This document shows, piece by piece, positions 1-7,659 of a DNA stretch of 13,465 nt (positions are counted from its first letter, which is position 1; every line of letters begins with the position of its first letter). The position numbers and the translations under genes were made by a program. The stretch comes from JBFKPQ01 sp041628225. Lineage in GTDB: Bacteria; Actinomycetota; Acidimicrobiia; Spongiisociales; JAENVV01. The stretch covers positions 1 through 13,465 of the forward strand of contig JBFKPQ010000058.1 of NCBI GenBank assembly GCA_041628225.1, in the 5' to 3' direction. The notes beneath the pieces are model-generated. The model made no database searches, had not been told where the DNA came from, and saw nothing but the letters and a program-made list of their open reading frames with translations.

Positions 1-1182
1 GTTCAGGCCGACGAGCGCGACGACGATGCCCATCGCACCGAGTGCGCTGAGTCCTGATCCGAGCGCCAAGCCCTCGCGACGATCCAATCCGCCGAGCCGC
101 GCGCCGAGATAGGTGCCACCCACTTTGGCCAAGATGGCGACCACGACCACGCCGAACGCCCACAGAGCGGCTTCGGTGGACGCCAGCGCCCCGAGGTCGA
201 CCCGGAGTCCGGAGAAGGCGAAGAAGATGGGCGCGAAGAACGCCGCGGTCAGATCTTCGATCGTGTGACGGACCGATACGACCTGATGCCGTGTGGTCGC
301 CAGCAGGATGCCCACGATGAAGGCCCCGAGGATCGCCTCCAACTCGAGGGCCTGGGTGACTGCGGCACCAGCCACGGCGGCCATGAGCGTGACCGTGAGC
401 GCGGCCGCGGTCGACGATCCGGCCGCCATGATGCGACGGAGAGCCTGATCGATGAACCACCGCCCCACCGTGACCGCGATGAGAAGGAAGAGCACGAGGC
501 CACCGATCGATCTCCCGAGATGGGGCAGGTCGAGCGCGTTCTCACGGGCGATTCCGGCGAGCGCGGCGAGGATCAGCCAGCCCACCGAATCCATCGTCAT
601 GCCGGCGGCGAGGGTGATCTGTCCAAAATTGCGTCGCAGGAACCCGAGGTCGAGCAAGATCTTGGCCACGACCGGCAGCGCCGAAACCGCCAGCGCCAGG
701 GCGAAGAACCCCGCGAAGATCGCCGGCTGGGCTCCCTCGCCCACGAACGAGTCGGGAGCGAGCAGTCCCATCGTCGCGCCGGTTGCCAGGGGGATGAGCA
801 GGCTGCCGGCCGACACGAACAACGCAGCTTTCGCAAAGCGACGGATGATCGACAGATCCGTTTCGAAGCCGATCACGACGAGCAGCATGATCACGCCCAA
901 CCAGGCGAACCCGAACACGGTGCTGGTCACCACCGGTTCATCGGTGAACACCCACGCGTAGCCACCGGGCAGGACGGCCCCGAACAACGACGGTCCGAGA
1001 AGGACCCCGGCCAGGAGTTCGCCGACTACCGAAGGCTGGCCGATGCGTTTCATCAGACCGCCGAGCAGCCGAGCCACGCCGACCAGCAGCAGAAGCTGCA
1101 CGAGCAGCACCAGCACCTGGTGTTCGTCGAGCGGGGCGGTTTGCCCAGCTTGTTCAGCCTGTTCAGCGGCGGCGAGCAGCAC
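1..1182 (-). CDS. CPA2-family monovalent cation:proton antiporter, 3' end cut off
   Basis: This is an integral membrane exchanger of the Kef/NapA-like CPA2 family, which swaps Na+ or K+ for H+ to control pH and ion content. The frame stays open from a GTG at 1182 to the window edge (394 codons), so the C-terminus is missing. Seen in the translation: the TM2 hallmark QPSVVGELLAGVLLGPS (residues 49-65), the unwound-helix-like SALPVVAKILLDLG (167-180), the ion-site helix TMDSVGW (196-202), a conserved-type Lys353 (LAKVGGTYLG) and a GSGLSALGAMGIVVA segment (375-389). Many hydrophobic helices run throughout. The GTG start is favoured by AAGGAG five bases upstream. The usual Asp-Asp pair of electrogenic CPA2 members reads Met197-Asp198 here. 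The exact ion cannot be told, and a C-terminal regulatory domain (such as RCK/TrkA) could lie outside the window. Confidence 0.9.
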   Translation of the reverse strand, partial: MLLAAAEQAEQAGQTAPLDEHQVLVLLVQLLLLVGVARLLGGLMKRIGQPSVVGELLAGVLLGPSLFGAVLPGGYAWVFTDEPVVTSTVFGFAWLGVIMLLVVIGFETDLSIIRRFAKAALFVSAGSLLIPLATGATMGLLAPDSFVGEGAQPAIFAGFFALALAVSALPVVAKILLDLGFLRRNFGQITLAAGMTMDSVGWLILAALAGIARENALDLPHLGRSIGGLVLFLLIAVTVGRWFIDQALRRIMAAGSSTAAALTVTLMAAVAGAAVTQALELEAILGAFIVGILLATTRHQVVSVRHTIEDLTAAFFAPIFFAFSGLRVDLGALASTEAALWAFGVVVVAILAKVGGTYLGARLGGLDRREGLALGSGLSALGAMGIVVALVGLN

Positions 1183-1187
1183 CGCGT

Positions 1188-1193
1188 CTCCTT
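1188..1193 (-). promoter_or_regulatory. Ribosome binding site of the antiporter gene
   Basis: AAGGAG on the minus strand lies five bases before the GTG start at 1182 and decides that start; other nearby GTG or ATG codons are not in frame. Confidence 0.75.
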
Positions 1194-1256
1194 GGGAGGT
1201 GGTCCGAAAACACTAGACGAACCGTTGGCCCTCGTTCACGCGGTAGCGTGTCGGCC

Positions 1257-1263
1257 AGGAGGT
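1257..1263 (+). promoter_or_regulatory. Ribosome binding site of gpsA
   Basis: AGGAGGT, a near-perfect Shine-Dalgarno match, sits four bases before the ATG at 1268 and fixes the gpsA start. Confidence 0.85.
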
Positions 1264-1267
1264 ACAC

Positions 1268-2275
1268 ATGCGGGTGGCCGTGCTCGGAGCCGGATCGTGG
1301 GGTACGACCGTCGCCGCCCTGATCGCCGACCGCCACGACACCGTGCTGTGGTCCAGGAGAGCCGAACTGGCCGAGGCGATCGACGTACGGCATGAGAACC
1401 CCGACTATCTGGCCGGGTTCTCGTTGCCCGAATCGCTGCGCTCCACCGCCGACCTCGCGTCGGCTGTCGACGGCGCGGACGTCGTCGTCGTCGGCGTCCC
1501 GTCGCACGGATTCCGAACCATCCTCGAAGCGACCGGGGACGGCGTCGGACGTGACGTACCGGTGATCTCGCTGTCGAAAGGCATCGAGCAGGGCACCCTG
1601 CTCCGCATGACCGAGGTCGTTCTCGATGTGCTGCCGGACCATCGACCCGACGTGGTCGGTGTGCTCAGCGGCCCGAACCTGGCCAAGGAGATCATGGCCG
1701 GCCAGCCCGCCGCCACCGTCGTGTCGGTGCGGGACCACGAAACGGCGACCCGGCTCCAGGACCTGTTCATGACGCCGAAGTTTCGGGTGTACACCAACCC
1801 GGATGTGGTCGGTTGCGAGATCGCGGGCGCCTGCAAGAACGTCATGGCGATCGCCTCGGGGATGGTCAGCGGACTCGGATTCGGCGACAACACACGTGCC
1901 ACCCTCATCACCCGCGCGCTCGCCGAGTTGACTCGCCTCGGACTGGCCCTGGGGGGCAATCCCCTCACGTTCGGCGGGATGGCCGGCATCGGCGATCTCG
2001 TTGCGACCTGCTACTCGACCCAGAGCCGGAACCACACCGTGGGCAAGGGACTCGGCGAGGGCCGGGCACTCGACGAGATCATCGCCGAGATGAACATGGT
2101 GGCCGAGGGAGTGAAGTCGACCGAAGGCGTCTTGGCGCTCAGTCACCGCTACCAGGTCGAAATGCCGATCGCGGCCGAGGTGGGCCGAGTGCTCTACCAC
2201 GGGGTCGATCCGCGCGAGTCGATGACCGCCCTCATGACCCGCCGCGCCACATCCGAGGGGCATGGCATCGTCTGA
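1268..2275 (+). CDS. gpsA: NAD(P)-dependent glycerol-3-phosphate dehydrogenase GpsA
   Basis: GpsA reduces dihydroxyacetone phosphate to sn-glycerol 3-phosphate in the cytoplasm, supplying the backbone for phospholipid synthesis. The 335-residue protein has the usual family length. Visible are the N-terminal Rossmann motif GAGSWG (7-12), SLSKGI with Lys104 (101-106), the substrate-loop SGPNLAKE (134-141), the ACKNVMAIASG segment with the presumed catalytic Lys190, the NTR triad (208-210) in GFGDNTRATLITRA, and GMAGIGDL (237-244). No key residue is missing. The start is set by a strong AGGAGGT site. It is divergent from the antiporter gene, and its TGA stop directly abuts the stop of the convergent sbcC gene, leaving no intergenic base. 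Family assignment is firm; cofactor preference (NADH versus NADPH) cannot be read. Confidence 0.97.
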   Translation: MRVAVLGAGSWGTTVAALIADRHDTVLWSRRAELAEAIDVRHENPDYLAGFSLPESLRSTADLASAVDGADVVVVGVPSHGFRTILEATGDGVGRDVPVISLSKGIEQGTLLRMTEVVLDVLPDHRPDVVGVLSGPNLAKEIMAGQPAATVVSVRDHETATRLQDLFMTPKFRVYTNPDVVGCEIAGACKNVMAIASGMVSGLGFGDNTRATLITRALAELTRLGLALGGNPLTFGGMAGIGDLVATCYSTQSRNHTVGKGLGEGRALDEIIAEMNMVAEGVKSTEGVLALSHRYQVEMPIAAEVGRVLYHGVDPRESMTALMTRRATSEGHGIV

Positions 2276-4777
2276 TCAGCGGACGAGCGTGACGCCGGTG
2301 ACCGGATCCTTGTCGAGCGCGATCAGATCTTCGATCCGCTGTCGCATCTCCGCAACGTGGCTGACGATGACGACCAGGCGATCGTCGTGATCGGCCACGA
2401 GTCGTTCGATCCCGGCCATGGCGAGGTCGAGATGTTCGGCATCGAGCGACCCAAACCCCTCATCGAGGAAGAAGGCGTCCAGGCGGCCGCGCCCGCGCGC
2501 GATCATCTCCGCCAGTGCCAGCGCCAGCGCCAGTGACGCCAGGAAAGTCTCGCCTCCCGACAGCGTGTCGGCCCGCCTTACCTGTTCGGCTGCCGCCAGA
2601 TCGACAATGCCGAAGGAACCGTCGTCCGTGAACCGGTACCGACCACCGGACAACTCCTCGAACCGGGCCGACCCGACCGAGGCGAGCTCGGCTCGTTCCT
2701 CGTCGAGGAGATATCCGAGGAACGCCGACGGCCGGAGGTCCTTGGCCAGTTGGTCGTAGAGATCCCGGTCCGTCTCGAGCGACGCGGCTCGTTCTTCGAG
2801 ATCGGCCGATGCGGCAATCGCTTCGCGCCGCACTTCGAGCTCCTTCTCGAGGCTGGCGCACGCGGCGGTGGCATCCGACAGGGCCCGGGTGTGATCGTCA
2901 TCAGGGGTCAGGCCGACCGATTCGAGCAGGAAGGCTCTGCGTTCAGCGCTCTCGGCGGCCTGCCGAACCGCGGTCTCTCGTTCCTCGGCGGCGGCCTGCT
3001 GGGCTTCGATCCAGGCCGCTCGCACGGCCTGCAGCGCGCCGGCAACGTCGTCGGCTTCGAGCATCGATTCGACATCGACATCGAGCCGGCCGGCGATCGA
3101 GGCGACCTGGCGGCTCAGCGCTACCGCGTCGACACGGGCGGCCTCCCGTGTCTGCTCCGCGGCGGCAAGCGCCTGTTGGGCGTCCGCGAGCGAATCGCGA
3201 GCCTCCCGCAGGCGCTGGTCCGCGTCGGTGAGACGCTCATCGAGCGACGCCAACGACTCCTCCTGACCGAGCAGTTCGGCGAGTCGGGCGTCCAGACGGT
3301 CGAGCGCCTCGCGCGCCTGGCGTACGGCCGTCTCGGTCTCCTTCCGCTGCTGCTCGGCGGCCTTCGTGCGCTCCCCGGCGGCATCGAGTCGCGCTCCTGC
3401 GGCTGCCACCGCCGCAGAAGACGCCGCGACGGCGGCATCGGCCTCGGCCGCAGCCGCCTCCTGTTCGGTGTGTGCTTGCTCGGCGGCCGCCAGGTGTTCG
3501 GCTACCTCGGGGGCTTTGGCCGGCAGCTCCTCGATGGGACGCAGACACACCGGACACGGCTCGTCGCGGGACACACCGGCTCGCAGCGCGCTGGCCATGT
3601 CGGCGTGCGTTGCCTCCTCGAGACGGCGCCGAGCGTCCAACAAGAGCGTCGCGGCCGCTTCGGCGGCGGCCTCCGCGGCGGCTGATCGATCGGCTGCTTC
3701 CGTCCGCGCCGTGACGGCTTCTGCTTCGTGCTCGGATGCACGGCGCGCACGTTCCTCGGCTTCGGCGAGGCGGGCCGACTCTCGCTCCACGAGCTCGGCG
3801 GCGTCGGCCCGTCGGCCGGCCAGCGCCCGAGCTTCGGCAAGGCCCTCCTCGCCTCCGACGGTCGCAACGAGTTCCCTACGCTCCTGCGCTAGTTGGTCGG
3901 CACGAGCTGCGAGCTCCCGGTGGGCAGAGCGAAGACGCTCCACCTCTGCGGCCGCCGACGCCAACGTCGAGAGCAGATCACGACTCGACTCGGCCGGCGG
4001 CATGCGCTCGGCCAACGCGGCGAGCTGCTCGGTCCGTCGATCGGAAGCTGCGAGCTGAGCTGTCGCCTTGCCTTGCTGTTCGACCGTCGCTGCCAGCTCG
4101 TCGCCGATACCGTCGAGCGCGTCACGCCGCGTGCGCGCCTTCACCAGGTTCTGCTCGACCTCGGCGATCGCCTGCTCGTGGATTTCGAGATCGGCTTTCC
4201 GCCTCCCGAGTTCCTCGAGGTCGCGGACCGATTTGGCGCGGCGCTCCTTGGCCAGCGCCTCCATCTTGTCGAGCCGATCAAATCCGAACACGCCCTTGAG
4301 CACCTTGTCGCGTTCGGTCGGAGTGGCGGCGAGGAACTCGGCGAATCTCCCCTGGGCGAGGAGGACCGATCGGTTGAAGGCGTCGAAATCGAGGCCGAGT
4401 AGTTCAACCACTTCGGCGTCGACATCCGCTTTGCCCAAGGTCTCGTGGATGTGCTCGCCGTCTTCATCGAGCCGATACAACGCATGCTGGCTCTGGCCTT
4501 TCCGCCGAATGGCCCGCACCGCTTTCCAGGTCCGGCCGTCGACGGCGAACACGAGCTCGACCTTGGCGACGTCGGACCGCTGATGGATCAGCGACCGGAT
4601 ATTGGATCGTTCGCCCGGGGTCTTTCCGTACAACGCGAAGCAGATGCCGTCGAGGATCGACGACTTGCCACTACCGATCGGACCGACGATCCCGACCAGC
4701 CGCCGATCCCGCCAGTCGATTTCGGTGGCGGCAGCGTACGAGCGAAACCCGTCCAGTGTGAGGCTGAGCGGTCTCAT
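2276..4777 (-). CDS. sbcC: SbcC, Rad50-type SMC ATPase of the SbcCD nuclease
   Basis: SbcC is the ATPase and DNA-tethering subunit of SbcCD, the bacterial Rad50-Mre11 complex that opens blocked or hairpin DNA ends. The 833-residue protein shows the N-terminal ATPase lobe with Walker A GPIGSGKS (32-39), a Q-loop region near AQGRFAEF (141-148), a long Ala/Glu-rich coiled coil, the zinc hook CPVC (408-411) at the coil apex, a second coil, then the signature LSGGE (739-743), Walker B and D-loop FFLDEGFGSLD (769-779) and His807 of the H-loop. The start is taken as the ATG at 4777 because MRPLSLTLDGFRSY is the family N-terminus and the codon overlaps the sbcD stop as ATGA; an in-frame ATG 27 bases upstream (4804) would add nine untypical residues and lacks a ribosome site. 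Coupled translation after sbcD is likely. It is last in the operon and abuts gpsA tail to tail. Confidence 0.96.
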   Translation of the reverse strand: MRPLSLTLDGFRSYAAATEIDWRDRRLVGIVGPIGSGKSSILDGICFALYGKTPGERSNIRSLIHQRSDVAKVELVFAVDGRTWKAVRAIRRKGQSQHALYRLDEDGEHIHETLGKADVDAEVVELLGLDFDAFNRSVLLAQGRFAEFLAATPTERDKVLKGVFGFDRLDKMEALAKERRAKSVRDLEELGRRKADLEIHEQAIAEVEQNLVKARTRRDALDGIGDELAATVEQQGKATAQLAASDRRTEQLAALAERMPPAESSRDLLSTLASAAAEVERLRSAHRELAARADQLAQERRELVATVGGEEGLAEARALAGRRADAAELVERESARLAEAEERARRASEHEAEAVTARTEAADRSAAAEAAAEAAATLLLDARRRLEEATHADMASALRAGVSRDEPCPVCLRPIEELPAKAPEVAEHLAAAEQAHTEQEAAAAEADAAVAASSAAVAAAGARLDAAGERTKAAEQQRKETETAVRQAREALDRLDARLAELLGQEESLASLDERLTDADQRLREARDSLADAQQALAAAEQTREAARVDAVALSRQVASIAGRLDVDVESMLEADDVAGALQAVRAAWIEAQQAAAEERETAVRQAAESAERRAFLLESVGLTPDDDHTRALSDATAACASLEKELEVRREAIAASADLEERAASLETDRDLYDQLAKDLRPSAFLGYLLDEERAELASVGSARFEELSGGRYRFTDDGSFGIVDLAAAEQVRRADTLSGGETFLASLALALALAEMIARGRGRLDAFFLDEGFGSLDAEHLDLAMAGIERLVADHDDRLVVIVSHVAEMRQRIEDLIALDKDPVTGVTLVR

Positions 4778-5943
4778 TCGTCGCCACGTCCGGCCTCGTC
4801 CCATACCGACCGGAAGGCACCGAGCAGGGCGGGCGACGCCTCGACGTCGCGCGCGGCCAGCACGTAGGCCTCATAGAGCTCGTCCCAGCCGAGTCCTGCC
4901 CTGAGCGGGCGATCGGTCGATGCCCGTGGGTACGACGCGGCGACCTTGACGAGGTACGGGAACTCCTGCCGGGCCCGGTCCGCCAGCGTGGGGTCCGGCC
5001 CGTCCGTGTGCACGACGAGATCGACGTAGGCGTCGACGAGTTCGGGGCGGGCCTGGATGTCGTCCCACGTGCCTTCGGCTCTGATGAGACGCCGTCCGGC
5101 GGTCAGCGGCACCGCGCGACGGGTGGCCGGTTGCCCTGGCTCGACATCGACGATAACCACCCGCTTCTGTTCCCCGGCCTCACCGAAGTCGAGTTCGAGC
5201 AAAGAGCCCGCATATTCGGCCGGAACGGGTGACCCCGGCACCGGCTGCGGCGCGTGGATGTGGCCCATGGCGACGTATTGCGGACCGGCGGGCACGGCCT
5301 GTGACGTGGCGGCGTAGGACTGTCCGATGTGCAGTGCGCGTTCGCCGCGCGGGCGGCCGTGTCCGCCGATCGACACTCCGGTGACCATGAAATGCGCCAC
5401 GAGGAGCGGCACGGCATCGAGTCCGGCGGCTTCGACCAACGCCTCGTTGTAGGCGTGGGTGATGGCGCGGACCCGGTCGGCGTAAGCGCCGTACCAGGAG
5501 CCGGCGTCTGCCATGAAGTCGACGACACGGCCTTCTCGCAGGAACGGGAAACACGCCACGACGGCCCGGCCTCCCGGGCTGGAGATGTCGATGACCCCAC
5601 CCGCATCGGGCCGCTTGACCTCTCCGACGAGCCGAACGCGGTGCGGAGACAGGAGCGGATCCAAGATCTCGAAGAGAGCTCCCGAGTCATGGTTGCCGGC
5701 GACGCCGACCACGGGGCGGTTCCCCCCATCGGCCAGCCGGATGAGGGTGTCGATCACGAGGCGCAGCGCCTCGGTGGGTGGGCTCGGGCGATCGAACAGG
5801 TCGCCCGACACCAGTACCAGGTCCACGGCCTCGGCTTCGGCGATGGCCACGACCTCGTCCAGGACGGCCGCGTATTCGGCCATTCGGTCGTACCGACCGA
5901 GTTTCTTGCCCACGTGCCAGTCGGACGTGTGGAGGATCCGCAT
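4774..5943 (-). CDS. sbcD: SbcD, Mre11-type nuclease of the SbcCD complex
   Basis: SbcD is the Mn-dependent calcineurin-like phosphoesterase that cuts DNA as 3'-5' exonuclease and hairpin endonuclease when held by SbcC. The 389-residue protein has all metal-site motifs: SDWHVGK (Asp8, His10), SGDLFDR (Asp48), GNHD (Asn84, His85), AHFMVTG (His184) and GHIH (His228, His230). The C-terminal part (about 280-389) corresponds to the capping and SbcC-binding region. Its ATG follows the herA TAG with no base between them (TAG|ATG), and its TGA overlaps the sbcC ATG by four bases. No Shine-Dalgarno site is visible before the start, so translation probably depends on ribosomes finishing herA. Assignment is firm. 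Confidence 0.96.
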   Translation of the reverse strand: MRILHTSDWHVGKKLGRYDRMAEYAAVLDEVVAIAEAEAVDLVLVSGDLFDRPSPPTEALRLVIDTLIRLADGGNRPVVGVAGNHDSGALFEILDPLLSPHRVRLVGEVKRPDAGGVIDISSPGGRAVVACFPFLREGRVVDFMADAGSWYGAYADRVRAITHAYNEALVEAAGLDAVPLLVAHFMVTGVSIGGHGRPRGERALHIGQSYAATSQAVPAGPQYVAMGHIHAPQPVPGSPVPAEYAGSLLELDFGEAGEQKRVVIVDVEPGQPATRRAVPLTAGRRLIRAEGTWDDIQARPELVDAYVDLVVHTDGPDPTLADRARQEFPYLVKVAASYPRASTDRPLRAGLGWDELYEAYVLAARDVEASPALLGAFRSVWDEAGRGDE

Positions 5944-7659
5944 CTAGAGGCCGGCGAACGGATCGCTCGTGCCGCCCACTTCTTCACGGCGAGTCGCCCA
6001 CGGCGGAAAGGGGAATCCGACGACGAGCGGAACGGGTATGGCGGGCTGGCTCACGACCATGGTGCCGGGTTTCAGGAGTCGGGCTCGGGCCCGGGTCGAC
6101 GGCAGCATCCAGCCGTACTCGCTGCGCTCCGCCTCGGCGGCATCGAGACGCCCGGCTACGCGGATGGCGGCGTTCTCCATGACTTCCTGCGCGATCCGCG
6201 AAGCGGTCTGTTGAGCCCCTACGAGCAGCACGCCGAGCGATCGTCCTCGCTGGGCGATGTCGATCAGCATGTCCTTGAGCGGGCTGGCGCCCTCCCGCGG
6301 CGCGTACTTGTTCAGTTCGTCGAGCACCACGACCGACAGCGGCAGGCGCTGGCCCGTCTGTTCTTTCTCCTCGAACGTCTCCTGGAGTAGCGCACCGACC
6401 ACGAAACGCTGGGCGAGATCGTGCAGGCTCTGGATGGCGACGACGGTCACCTGCGCCGCCGTGCGGTCGATGCGTCTCGAGTCACCCGCTCGGATGAGCT
6501 GGCCCACCCGGCTTTGCGCGGCGTAGAGCCGGCGCATGAAGGCGGAGATGGTTCCACCTTGCACCCGACCGGACCACGCCCGGTCGGGGTCCTCGCCGTC
6601 ACTCGGATCGAGGAACTCTTCGAGGGCGTCGACGAGCGTGCGGAGATCGGTGATGACCCGTTCCCCCGGATCGGCTCGCACTTCGGTGTCTGCAGGCCAT
6701 CCGCCGGGTGGCGGTTGCCGGAGAACGATCGCACCGGGCAGACCCGCGACGTCGACCGCCCACCTGCGCAACTGCGCCCGGACGCGCTCCTCGACGAACG
6801 ACAGCTGGTTGCGGGCGTCCGAAGCGTCGGTGAACAAGAACCGGAGCAGGCCCTCGTCGACGAATTCCCTCGGCGTCCAGGCGAACGGGAGGACGCCTTC
6901 CTGCCGTCCCGAGGTGTCGGGAATCATGACGTCACCCGACCGGCGGCGGGGCGGAGCCCAGAAGCCGACCGACGGGAAGGGGCCGGGTTCGACTCCGAGC
7001 GTCTCCCACTGGGCGCGCGCCTCGTCGTCGAAGAACCGATTGGGGTGATCCAGCCACAGCAGGTCTTCGCCCTTCACGTTGAAGACGAGCACGCGCAGAT
7101 TGGCGGCACCCTCGCCGACGATGTCGGGTCGTCCGGTCAGCATGCGCAAGAAGAACAGCGCGAAGGAGGTCTTGGTGGCAACGCCCGAGATTCCCGAGAT
7201 CGACATATGGCCGCCCTTCCGGCCGTCGAAGAAGTCGAGATCCACATACAGCGGGGCTCCGTCGCGTCCGAGACCGACGGGCAACGGCCTGGTCATCTCG
7301 TCGGCGTAGAGGGCTTTGCGCCGCGCCTCGCCCGTGGCGCGTTCGACCGACTCACCGGGGTCGGGCGACACCCACAGCTCGGGATCGACGCGCGTCACGG
7401 CGACCTGCGCCGACCGGACCTTCTCGGCGGGAAGGATGCCGTGTTCGGCGATCCGAAACGTGTCGGATTCGTAGGCGGCACCTTCGTAGACCGCCTCGAC
7501 CTCGGTGACGATCCCATAGGTCGAGATCTCACCGGCTTTCGGAACCTGCGTCCGGACAACGACGAGATCGTCGAGCTGCAGGTACTCGGCCTCGTCGAGC
7601 ACCACCCGGAATCCCTGCGTATTGGAGTGCTGGGTACCCAGCACGCGCCCGACGCTCAT
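5944..7659 (-). CDS. herA: HerA-like HAS-barrel DNA translocase ATPase
   Basis: HerA proteins are hexameric FtsK-superfamily ATPases that drive DNA through a ring and power the NurA nuclease. In these 571 residues the N-terminus (about 1-100; GRVLGTQHSNTQGFRV, DDLVVVRT) looks like a HAS barrel. A RecA-like core follows, with the P-loop region SISGISGVATKTSFAL (153-168), the strand RVLVFNVKGEDLLWLD (189-204), Walker B LSVVVLDELNKYAP (441-454; Asp447, Glu448), the sensor-like LLVGAQQTAS (478-487) and a C-terminal AAIRVAGRL stretch. The P-loop deviates from GxxGxGK[ST]: it reads GISGVATKT, with Ala-Thr before Lys163 and one extra residue. The ATG overlaps the upstream nurA stop as ATGA and the TAG abuts the sbcD ATG. 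Nuclease-partner HerA is the best reading; other DUF87-type ATPases are the alternative. Confidence 0.86.
   Translation of the reverse strand: MSVGRVLGTQHSNTQGFRVVLDEAEYLQLDDLVVVRTQVPKAGEISTYGIVTEVEAVYEGAAYESDTFRIAEHGILPAEKVRSAQVAVTRVDPELWVSPDPGESVERATGEARRKALYADEMTRPLPVGLGRDGAPLYVDLDFFDGRKGGHMSISGISGVATKTSFALFFLRMLTGRPDIVGEGAANLRVLVFNVKGEDLLWLDHPNRFFDDEARAQWETLGVEPGPFPSVGFWAPPRRRSGDVMIPDTSGRQEGVLPFAWTPREFVDEGLLRFLFTDASDARNQLSFVEERVRAQLRRWAVDVAGLPGAIVLRQPPPGGWPADTEVRADPGERVITDLRTLVDALEEFLDPSDGEDPDRAWSGRVQGGTISAFMRRLYAAQSRVGQLIRAGDSRRIDRTAAQVTVVAIQSLHDLAQRFVVGALLQETFEEKEQTGQRLPLSVVVLDELNKYAPREGASPLKDMLIDIAQRGRSLGVLLVGAQQTASRIAQEVMENAAIRVAGRLDAAEAERSEYGWMLPSTRARARLLKPGTMVVSQPAIPVPLVVGFPFPPWATRREEVGGTSDPFAGL

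Larger units (their letters stand above)
1183..1267. promoter_or_regulatory. Divergent promoter region, antiporter / gpsA
   Basis: This 85-base gap separates two divergently read genes, so it should hold both promoters. On the minus strand TAGTGT (1215-1210) fits the actinobacterial -10 pattern TANNNT and would give a short leader containing the antiporter ribosome site. On the plus strand TAGCGT (1244-1249) is a possible -10 for gpsA; it lies inside the inverted repeat CACGC-GGTA-GCGTG (1237-1250). I see no convincing -35 hexamer at good spacing for either, so the exact promoter positions are inference. Confidence 0.4.

Noticed and set aside
265..1395. Long plus-strand frame (376 codons) through the antiporter and into gpsA
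   Set aside because: It is rich in His, Arg, Gln and Gly without any domain, and mirrors the minus-strand frame with clear transmembrane antiporter motifs; a high-GC shadow.
1163..2263. Minus-strand frame (366 codons) opposite gpsA
   Set aside because: Composition is low-complexity His/Arg/Gly and every GpsA motif lies on the other strand.
2750..3685. Plus-strand frame (311 codons) opposite the sbcC coiled coil
   Set aside because: It is antisense to an Ala/Glu heptad region whose complement naturally lacks stops; no recognisable domain or ribosome site.
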